Shown one piece after another: positions 36,801 through 48,800 of a DNA stretch of 64,000 nucleotides. The stretch spans positions 50,680,734-50,744,733 of the forward strand of contig OX365946.1 of NCBI GenBank assembly GCA_947247005.1. Reading direction: 5' to 3'. The stretch comes from Spisula solida (lineage: Eukaryota; Mollusca; Bivalvia; Venerida; Mactridae). Positions within the stretch are counted from its first letter, which is position 1, and every line of letters starts with the position of its first letter. Below the pieces are notes generated by a model that searched no databases, was not told the origin of the DNA, and saw only the letters and a program-made list of their open reading frames with translations. The translations under genes and the position numbers were made by a program.

Positions 36801-39800
36801 GGGACGATATTGATGAAAAGATAAAATCTAGACTCAAGGAAGAAGAAGAGAGGAGAGTAAAACTTGAGCAAGAAAGAAAGTAAGCTGACCTCTGATTGGT
36901 TTAAAATTTTAGAGACAAGCACCACAATTGGTTGATTTAAAACTATTCAGACGAGTACTGTGATTCGTTGATAATATCAGTTTTATAATATCATATAAAA
37001 GAGTAATAAAACATGCTAATGATTATAGCAGACATGCCTGACTTTGGCTGTTCTATTCGACTTATGGTTTATAATTACACTCCAAACTTTTTTAACTGTT
37101 GACTGATTGTAAATGCAATCTTTTATGAAATGTAAAATATTCATTGAATCTAAATATTAGGTACATTATCAACATAGATGTTTCAATTTGTTTTATAAAT
37201 ATTAATAGTAGAGTATTGGTGTTTCAGACCAGATAAACGGTAGGATATGATATTTTGTGTTGGTTGATCAATGTCTGTTACAGTACTGTTGTTAACCCTT
37301 TACTTCATAGACACGTAATCTATTTCCCTTCAGTGTACTCCATCTTCATGCTCGTTACTTGATTAGCATTGCAATATTGTAAATGAAATCTGTTTTATGG
37401 CAAATTAAGACCTTAGCAGTCTGCTGTAAAATTGACCTTTTACAATATTAGGTGAAATTTTTAAGAAAAGAAATTAGCATGAAATTTGACAAATTGATTT
37501 TTTTATTGCCAAATTCTTAATTTCTTCGCAGATGGCACAATTTGCGGAAGCTCTTGTGTCTATATATTGAGATGCCAAATTAAATGTGTCAAAAGATGTC
37601 TTTTTGGAGTAATGGGTTCAATGTTTAATACTGTTGTTACCATGTTAGTTCTTACAGCTTGTTTCAGTTTTTTAATGATTGATCATATGTAAGTTGTATT
37701 TATTGGATATGGGTATTTTGTGTATTTGTTGGTTGTAAGCACAAACAAACAATGGTATTAGTTGTAGTTGATTTTGTGCAAAAATAATTGTGTTGAGAGA
37801 AACGCCAAGTGTTCTATGTTATTAAATAACCAAGTTAAGCAGCCTGTATATCTCTATGTCTTCTAAAATAGCTTATTACCTAAATTTAAGACATGTAAGT
37901 GCAAGCTATGCTGCAAAAAGATATACATGTATTTGTAAAAATGATAAGGATAAAATTTCATGAAAGTTAACAATTTTTTGCACCCATGGTATTACTAGTC
38001 TCTAGACCTTCTTGAAATAGGATTTTAAAGCGATGACATCAAGCATACATATTTGATTGACTACATTGTTGTATGATTTGTCAACCTGGTTTTATCCTGT
38101 CTTATAATTAGTCAAACTGGTTTTATCCTGTCTTATTATTAGTCAAACTGGTTTTATCCTGTCTTGTGATTGATCAAACCAGTTTTATCCTGTCTTATGA
38201 TTAGTCAAACTGGTTTTATCCTGTCTTATGATTTGTCAAACTGGTTTTATCCTATCTTATGATCAGTCAAACTGTCTAATGATTGGTCAAACTAGTTTTA
38301 TCCTGTGTTATGATTGGTCAAACTAGTTTTATCCTATCTTATGATTAGTCATACTGGTTTTATCCTGTCTTAGGATTGGTCAAACGGGTTTGATCCTGTC
38401 TTATGATTGATTAAACCAGTTTTATCCTGTGTTATGATTGGTCAAACTGGTTTTATCCTGTCTTATGATTGATCAAACCAGTTTTATCCTGTCTTATGAT
38501 TAGTCAAACTGGTTTTATCCTGTGTTATGATTAGTCAAACCAGTTTTATCCTGTGTTATGATTAATCAAACCAGTTTTATCCTGTTTTATGATTAGTCAA
38601 ACTGGTTTTATCCTGCCTTATGATTAGTCAAACGGGTTTTAATCTGTCTAATGATTTTTTAAACTAATCATTTCAGACGTCAAGAGGAAGAAGAAAAGGC
38701 GAGAGCTAAAGCTGAAGCCGAGAGGAAAGCAGAGGAAGAGAAACGAAGGAAGGAGGAGGAGGGTGAGGGAGGAGAGGAGGAAGATGATGGTATGTACATA
38801 AACTGTTATATACTTGTTCATGTTCAGTTTTTTTAGTTTCATGATAAGGTTTGAAATTGAGATTTGTCAGAAAACAATAATGCAGGCTTGTTAAAAGTCA
38901 AAACTTGGGTCAACAATTAATCCTGACAAACTTTACCTGCTTTGATTTTGCAACTGCATTACACTTTGGTGTCCTGGTTGATAGAAAACATAACGTTTTA
39001 GTTATCGAACAGCTTGCTTCAATGGGCAGTATTTTAATATTCAGAGATTATTGTTTTAAATTTATTAATCTAGTAGTCCTGTGTTTCCTATACTTTGGAC
39101 AAGAAACATGAGCTTTTGAGTTTCAAAAAATCTCAGTTCCAACATGTCATGAAACTTTGTGAATACAGGCTTCTTAAAGTCTGATTGTTTTTGGAGTTTG
39201 TGGGGATGTTGTAGTGGAGTTACACAAATACACATATAAGCAATGTATGTCAGTCTTTGTGATACAATGTATATCATGATTTATGCTCTCATTGCACATT
39301 AGTTTGCTCAACAAGCATTATTGTTTTGTATTGCACATTATGTTCTGTGTTTTGGTGTAAGGTATCCAGTTGAGTTATGTGACCAGTCTATTTGACTTAA
39401 GAATTAACAAAGACCAGTCTATTTGAGTTCAGAATGTAACTAGTACCAGTCTATTTGAGTTCAGAATGTAACTAGGACCAGTCTATTTGAGTTCAGAATG
39501 TAACTAGAACCAGTCTAGTTGAGTTCAGAATGTAACAAAGACTAGTCTATTTGAGTTCAGAATGTAACTAGAACTAGTCTATTTGAGTTCAGAATGTAAC
39601 AAAGACTAGTCTATTTGAGTTCAGAATGTGACTAGAACCAGTCTATTTGAGTTCAGAATGTAACTAGAACCAGTCCATTTAAATTCAGAATGTAACTAGA
39701 ACCAGTCTAGTTGAGTTCAGAATGTAACAAAGACTAGTCTATTTGAGTTCAGAATGTAACTAGAACTAGTCTATTTGAGTTCAGAATGTAACTAGAACCA

Positions 39801-42800
39801 GTCTATTTGAGTTGAGAATGGACCAGTCTATTTGAGTTCAGTCTTACATACTTAGTCTGGTATTATTGATGCAGCAGATAATGAACATAACCCCGAGGAA
39901 GAAGTTGACACAACTCAAGAAAAAGATGACGAAGGTTTGGAGATATTTCCAGGCTCACTATTATAACTTCTACACACAACTATATATTCCTGCTCACTAG
40001 ATGTTATATCACAACCTACCATTGTCAAACTATTTTTCATACACATTGTCACCCAGTCATTTAAAAATCATCACAAAAATTAACTATGGAATAGGTGTTA
40101 CTGTGTTAATAACATTATTTTGTGTTATTTATTCATATTTTACTGTGATTTTAAAAGATGTGTGTCCAAACTCACCTGAGTATTTTCTGTAATTCTGTGT
40201 TGGTTTGCCTTTTTGAAGTTTTAATTGTATAAATATTAAAATCAGAATAGGTAGGATCAATCATAATGTTGTACTCTTTCACATTAGATGTATGTTAATG
40301 AAATTATTTAACCCTTACTTTAAACCAAAAAATTATTTCTCGCAATTTAAATTTTGTGGAGTTCGCGAGTGGTAGAATTTCACGGAATCAAGACTCAGTA
40401 GTCTAAATGTAATGCTTTTCATGATATATTAAACGATGGCTTTTCTATTTGATAAGCTTAATTAAAGATTAAATACCTTTGAAATTTAGCCAAAAGTTAC
40501 ACACTTTGACCATTTAAAAAGTTGTTATGACCCTTGAAATTTTACCATAAGTTATTGTGCTTGAACTTTGGTCGTTAGTTATGGCCCTTGAACTTTGAAT
40601 TCATCACAATATGTTACCCTTTATTACCAGATTTTGACTAAGATTAAAGAAATGGAACGTACGAGTTATACCCCTGTATATGTGTTTAAGTTCTTGCCCC
40701 TGAAATGGAATATCTAATTATGATGGTGTACATCTATGTTCTGATTTATCCTGTGCTAATCTGATTGTATTATTTATGTTCATCCAAATCTGTATATATA
40801 ATATATATTATAATTATGTAAGTCAGCCCAGGTAATGTGATTCTTGAGAACATTTAAATAATCAGTCAAAATATATCAAATCTCATTATTTGTGATTTTG
40901 ACCACGGTCACTTTCATGCAAAGCTAGCAATCTGTACACTGTTGCACTGCTATTGAGTGCTGCACACTGCTATTGAGTGCTGCACACTGCTATTGAGTGC
41001 TGCACACTGCTATTGAGTGCTGCACACTGCTATTGAGTGATGCATTGTCTGACCCATTTGTTTTAATCTTTTTGGTATTACCCTTGTATGGAGTAATGAA
41101 TCAGTTATGGACGATTGCTGCATGCTTTCTGAGTTGTTTTAAACTTTTTACTTCGATAAATTGTTAAACATACTGTGCAATGTCTCCAGAGCAATACCTT
41201 TTGGAAAAACAAAGTTTTTGTGTTTTATAGAAGTTGTTACTCTGTCGAGGTTAAATTTACTCTTAATTGGTTACTTCTGGAAAAAAATAAGTAGGTCGCT
41301 TAAGAGAGATTTTTGTTCTATTGAGGGCCGCTTTGGAGAAGTTGCACTGTATTTCAGTTTTCACAATACTTGACCAATCAACTAAATAATGCTTGTAAAT
41401 ATCCCATTATCCTGGGCGGACTATAATATATGTCATATTTACAGCAAGTTTTAATTACTATTCACTGTTTGTTGTTGTTGTGTTGTGTGTTGTAACATAT
41501 TTAACACTTGGATACATTGAATGTAGCTGGTGAAGGTGAACAGAGAGAGGAGGAGGGTAATGAGGAACAACAGAACGAGGTCGAAGGTGAGGTAGACGAG
41601 GAAAGTAAGGAACCAGAGGAACAAACAATACAAGAACCGGTCAAGCCAGGTACAGCATGTAGACTACACCTAGCTGCCTTTCTATCCTAGCTAGCTGGCC
41701 ATGTATCCAATGTATTTCTGTAGACCAGCTGGCATTGTCAGCTGGCATTGTATCCTAAGCTGAGACAGGCTGGCATTGTATCTGCTAATTTAGCTGGAAT
41801 CTATCTATAATTGTATACACTAAATAGTTCACCACATGACATCTGTGTGGTTATATACAATTCACCACATGACATCTGTGTGGTTATATACAATTCACCA
41901 CATGACTCCTTTGGGGTTATATACAATTCACCACATGACTCATGTGTGGTTATATACAATTCACCACATGACTCCTGTGGGGTTGTATAGAATTCACCAC
42001 ATGACTCATGTGTGGTTATATACAATTCACCACATGACTCCTGTGGGGTTATATACAATTCACCACATGACTCCTGTGGGGTTGTATAGAATTCACCACA
42101 TGACTCCTGTGTGGTTATATACAATTCACCACATGACTCCTGTGTGGCTTCATCTCATTATCTCTATCTAGTAGTGAAATAATACAAGTCACCACACAAT
42201 CTCTGTTTATTCAAATACACTTTTCACATGATTTTATGTGACTTCTCCACATGTTTTCTATATGGTTATAAACAGTTTAGCACTTCTCTGTGCGGTTATA
42301 TACAATTCATCGCATGGTCTCTGTGTGGTTATATACAATTCACCACATAATATATGTGTGGTTATATGCATTTTACCACATGATGTTTAAGTGGTCATAT
42401 ACAATTCACCACAATATATGTGGTTATGATCTCTATGTGGTTTTAAACAATTCACCACTTGATCTCTGTGTGGTTATATACATTTCACCACATGTCCCCG
42501 TGTGGTTTCACCACAATCATATCTGCACAGTTAAATGTATACTACAAACACACACATGACATAATCCCTGTGTGCCTATTTACATATCACAACTAGTTGA
42601 ATGTTTAGTAAGAAATAAAGAGTGAATTTAACAGTATCAGTAGTTTGATGTGTTACCCACACTCTAATATATGTTACATATAATTCTATAAGTATCTTTC
42701 TCATACTGACAGTCTGTTTCTCTTGAAATGAAAATACAATATAAAACAGTACTGTGGTTATTATGTCCCCCATCTTTGATGAGGGTTATATTGCTTTGCA

Positions 42801-45800
42801 CATATCTGTCCGTCTGTCTGTCTGTCTGTCGGTCTGTCGATCGTATAAAATGGTTTCCGTTCAATTACTCAAGAACGCTTTGACCTAGGATCTTCAAACT
42901 TTACATGGAGGTTTGTCAGCAACAGTAGATCACTACTATTGATTTTGAGGTCAGTAGGTCAAAGGTCAAGGTCACTGTGACCTTCGCCATTTCTGACTAT
43001 TGGGCTGCCATGGGGGCATATGTGGTTTACAAACATCTCTTGATGAATTTAATTTACCAGTATATAGGCTATAACATATGATGGAATGTAATCTGTGGTT
43101 TTGTCTTGCCTTTTAAAATAAGTTTTAAAATCCTAACTTAGATTAATGATCAGAATAATTATCAAAAAAATTGTAATTACTCATTGTGTCTGTGTGTCTT
43201 TTTAGAAAATAACATCTTGCAACTTGTTACTATTTATCATTGCGATTGTTATCTAAAGTAATTTTTAAAACTATAAATTACATTGATTAAAATATGTTAT
43301 TCTACATAATTATATAGTAAAACTGGTTATTTTCTGATAATGATTCATCAATGTTCATAAATTGTTACCAATAGTTAACAGTGTTTAACAGTTACATTAC
43401 TTGTTATGTATTTTGTTTGTGCTTCCTGTTTGTTATTTTGAGATTTGTCTGGTTTTGTGCTGTTTATTAATACATCAATCATTCAGGAGGTATTTATAGT
43501 ACTAGCTCACACTCATACTGGTATGTTGTGTATTTTAGATGATGATGATGGCACGGAGGGAGATAACACAAAGACAGAGATCACTGAAGGAGGTAATTTA
43601 TACTTCATTTTCTTAAATCTATTTTTTTTGTTTCAGTATATTTGTTTACTACTGGTAGATGCATTGTAAAAAAGCTAAACATTAAAATTATAGTTTTACA
43701 AATTTGCGTGCATGAATTACTGTATATTCTAAAGGTAGGAAAAGCCTTATTATGTGAAAGATCAAATTGAGTTCAACTTGTTATTTCATTCTCCTTTAAA
43801 ACTAATACATTTGAAATTGTGAATATATTATTTAATATGATAACAACAAAATACCGACCTTCGATTGTACTGATCACTTTTGTTCAGAAAACAGTCTTGA
43901 GATTCATTTGTCATTCTGCTAGTAGAATAATTCAGTCTGCTGTAATATTTCGAAATTGTCTTGACGTCACATTGATTGTCTTTGCTGGCACTGTCATTTG
44001 CTTGTTGTTTCTATTCTACTGTGTAATGGCTTGGTCATTCTTTTTTTCCCTGCCAGACTGGCCAATGACTGCCAACTTCTTCAAGTGAAAATCTCTGTTT
44101 TTAATATAAGTTTCCATTACTAACCTTAATGTTCATACTGATATGTTATAATGATGCCCTTATTTCCAACATTTCAGGTGACAGCACAGATGAAAATAGA
44201 GTTGAGTTCAAAGAGGAGGAGGTGATTATATTACATATACTATAATGTCTCCCACATATCATCGGTGACAAAATTACAAAATTATTGGGACTAAACATTT
44301 GCAAAAATTTAATTTATTGGCATTTATTTTCCATTGAATTTAAACAAATGCAACTTAGTCTGTTTTTGTTAAAAATCATTGCACATCCTGCTAATTAAAA
44401 CATCTGAATGAAAGAACCTATCTAAGTATCAGTCTTAGAAGTTTTATTAACCATATCATGCTGAGTGTTTTTTAGGTTAGCCTCACAGTATTTTGATGCC
44501 ATATTAACACCATATTGTTTACTTGTCAAGCATATATCTGTGGTTGATTCTGAATGGCCAAATGCATTATGATGGTATTCTACTTTACCTATAGACAGTG
44601 TGTGGCTGAATGCACATGATTCTGATAAAAGAATAAATTCCATTTAATTTGAAGAAGGCACCAGATTGCACATCCTTAAGTTTTCCAGGGAACAAGCCCC
44701 TGAACCTCTTAGATCAATTATGAATACGCATGAATAGTGGGCTGGCAATGTGCCTTTTAAAACATGTCTAAACATAATTTTCTATTTTACAGAAAATTCC
44801 TGATGGTCCAGAGATGGAAGACTATAAAGAAAAGAGGAAAGACTTTGATAGAGATTTTCCTAATATACTGGCTACTATAAGTGGTGGATCTAACATTGAT
44901 CCAATACAGCTGGAGATTGAAGATGTTAAAGTTGAAGAACTTCTAGAAGAGGCAATAACTACATTTGAACGTAAGTTATTAAGTTCATGCTGTTATAATT
45001 ATGGTTTTATCACATAGAAAGCACATGTTTTATAAATTAATTCTAGGCTATCCTCTCAATATTTTTTATCTCATTCAGGTTGGACTCATTTCTTAATTGA
45101 GTCACTGTCTAATTGCAGCTAAGACTACAAACAAAATGGCTTGTCATTAAACTAAATAAAACCTTAGAATTTCTGTTGAATCAAGCCTGTAGAAAATTGT
45201 TGTGTATGTAATATGAAGTTATAGACTATACTGGCATACTTCAGGACAATATACATATCAAGGCTGGGAGTATCAGGGTGTAATATTGGCATATTTCAGG
45301 TGAATATAAGTATCAAGGCTGGGAGTATCAAGTGTAATATTGGCATATTTCAGGTCAATATAAGTATCAAGGTTTGGAGTATCAGAGTATGATATTGGCA
45401 TATTTCAGGTCAATATAAATATCAAGGTTTGGAGTATCAGGGTGTAATATTGGCATATTTCAGGTCAATATAAATATCAAGGCTGGGAGTATCAGGGTGT
45501 AATATTGGCATATTTCAGGTCAATATAAATATCAAGGCTGGGAGTATCAGGGTATGGACGTTGATGAGGAAGAGGAAGATTTAGAAGCTGATGCTGCTGC
45601 TGCCCAGGATGAAGAGGAAGAACAAGAACCAGAGGGAGAGGTTGGTATCAATGGAAACTTTAAACTTCCTGATAAAATTTGTTGCTAATTTCATATCTGA
45701 CACAAATTAGGAATTTAAGGTCGGAGTTACGGCCCTTTAGTGTGGGATATGTATGTTTTTGAATCAAAAACCCTTCTAGTTTTTTGTTTTTTTATAAGTT

Positions 45801-48800
45801 TTTTTCCATATTATATATATTTGAACATTACAGGAAGAGGATCCAAATCGTAGTAAGAAGAAACCACTCGGAGACACCAACCATTATTGTCCAGTGACCT
45901 TGAAGGAAACCAATGTATTGTATCCTGGTAATCCAGAAACTGCTGCTAAATATAGGGAGAAAGTTTACTATTTCTCTACTGTGGAAGCTAGGGAGAAGTT
46001 CTTGGCTACACCTGAAGATTTCTTACCCAAAACATCCCCACCAAAGGTTAGTTCCCTATCATGGCTACCCCTGAAGATTTCTTACCCAAAACATCCCCAC
46101 CAAAGATTAATGTTACGTTTTTATGTACATTTACTAAATGATAGGCCAGTTAAAAAAATTATACTCCTGTTAATGGAATTATAGGTCAGTTAACAGAACG
46201 AATGGGTTATGATAATTAATACATCAATACATCAAGTGCTTCCCTCGCTTTTCATAATACTAAAAGAATAATATATGGCCTTCTGTAATTTTTTCAATAA
46301 TAATTCTTACACATATACACTGGTTGCATTCAACAGGTGCGTTGTTAAATTTTTCTGGCTCATTTTCAACTTCTTAGCTACTTTTGATGATTCAATGTAT
46401 AGTCTAAACAAACAACTTTTGTTTGGTTCCCTTATAAAGGGGAATACTGCATGAAGAATACAAGATATCACACTATCTTCTGATATACTATCTCTCAGTT
46501 ATTAACACCTTTTTCAGACCCCACCAATCAGACTCCTGTTGCTTGGACCCCGAGGTGCTGGTAAGACTCTTCATGGTCGACAGCTTGCCAAGAAACTTGG
46601 CTTGTTCCACATCTCATTCAAGGACCGCCTCCAGGAACTCATTATGCATAAAACCAAGAAGAAGATTGGACCAGAATATGAGGAAGATAATGAGGAGGAG
46701 CCTCCAGAAGAGTAAGTAACTTCTCAATATGCCCCGCCCCTAAAGAGGAGGAGCCTCCAGAAGAGTAAGTTACTTCTCAATATGCCCCGCCCCTAATGAG
46801 GAGGAGCCTCCAGAAGAGTAAGTAACTTCTCAATATGCCCCACCCCTAATGAGGAGGGGCCAGTATCTTCTCATTATGCCCCACCCCTCATCCTGTCTAA
46901 ACATATGAGGTGTATCGCTTTCTGTTCATATGTGTAATATATGTAGTTAATATAACAAGAGAACACTAATAAATCAATCGTCCTTAATTTTGTTTGAGGC
47001 TGGTTATGACTAGAAAAAAACAGTACTGTTTTTGAGATCAAGGTGACAGTATTAATTGGTAATCCTGTATTTGTGAGAGTATATTCTCAGTATAGTGGCT
47101 CCTATATCCGTGACCTCAGTTGTTTGTTATTTTAACTTTCAGGGAAGATGAAGATGAAGAAGGTGCCATTACAGATCCTGAAGGTAAAGCTGTTAAAGAT
47201 GCTCCCCAGGATGCATCCAAAGTATCCGATCAGTCAGAAAGTAAAGAGAACCAGGTAAGAACTACAGTAACTGTTACACTATGATGTCACTCATTCCTGA
47301 ACTACTTTATACAGTCATGTAGTTATTCATGTTCGTTTAATAGTAATATGCAAGATAGCCATTTAATGTTTTGGTTTATATCATGTGAAAATGTTTAAAG
47401 ATTACTAGTATGATGTGACCAGAAATAAAGAAATGATGTACATGGTTTGGCCTGTTTCGATTCAATCCCTCATATTTAAGTTTCAATACAAAAGGAAATA
47501 AAGAACTAGATTCGTATTGACCTCTGTGCCCTGACTTTAACAAAGTACTTGATATTATCTATTTCTTATATTATTGATTTTAGATGGGTGTCACAATGTT
47601 TGTTCATACGTGTTCTCCTTAACTACTGGTTCGATTTCAATGAAATTTCACATGAATACTTGCTACCCAAGCCTTGTTGTGCATATTGTCTGGAATTTTA
47701 GATCAGATGATTTATGTTACGGCCCTTGGTGGGTTACATAAGTTTTTGTGTCATAAACCATTCCAGTCTTATTTCTACAATGTTTTACTTGTACTTGAAG
47801 GAGGAAGAAGAAATAGAATATAACGAAGAAGAAGAATCCATCAAGAACAACCTGGAAACTGATGAACCACTTTCTAATGAAGTCTTGGAGAGCATCTTAC
47901 CCAACTGGTGGCAGAAAGAACCATTCAAGTAAGTTACAGTCACAGTGTGCGGCACAGTGTGCACATGGAGATAATTGTGTTTGCTGACATGTTGTCATCA
48001 CATGTAAATGGCCTGTGATGCCATTTTGAAATATGCCAAAATAACAAAATGACATAATTTGTCATTCTCATACATCAGTGGTAAATCAGACCTGTCCAGT
48101 TCCAATACCTTGCCGAGGAAGACTAGTGCCTTGCAGACAGACACACCATTTTGGCTTTTATGAATGTTTAAGACAGTAGCTATCCATTAAATATGTAAAA
48201 GTCTGTATGAACCCTAACTTGGTTGGTGGGATTAGAATACGCCATTCCCCCATTCTAATATGGCTGGTTACAGTTGATATCACCTTGATTTTACATGGAA
48301 TTAAAATTGTATCAATATTTAAAATATTTATGAAACCTTTGAGAAACTGTTAACCTTGAAGCCATTTATAAAACATTCTATTCTTTGTTGTATAAACGTT
48401 ATCATCACATGACACATTACATCCAAATCAGGTCTACTGGATTCATTCTGGAAGGTTTCCCTCGAACACCGGAGGAATGTCGGTTCCTTTCTGAAGCAGG
48501 ACTGTTCCCTGATGCCAGTGTTATACTGACTGTAGAAGACACAGATGTGATAGCTAGATTACTTCCACCACGTCTCGGTAAATGGAAAGTTAAAAGAGAT
48601 AAAAGATTGGAAAGGAAACGCAAGAAGAAGGAAAAGGCACAAAAGAAAAGGGTATGTGTTTTGTAAACTCTTGTTTCTTTTACTTGTAGAAAATTAAAAT
48701 AACATTGTACGTTTTGTGTACTTGTTATGAGTAGGACTCAACCAGTTCATGTATCAATAGATACCAAAGAAAGATATGTGTATCTGATAGAATGCTATAT

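Noticed and set aside
41801..42171. 107- and 111-codon frames on opposite strands
   Set aside because: Both come from the 33 bp tandem repeat, whose period is a multiple of three.
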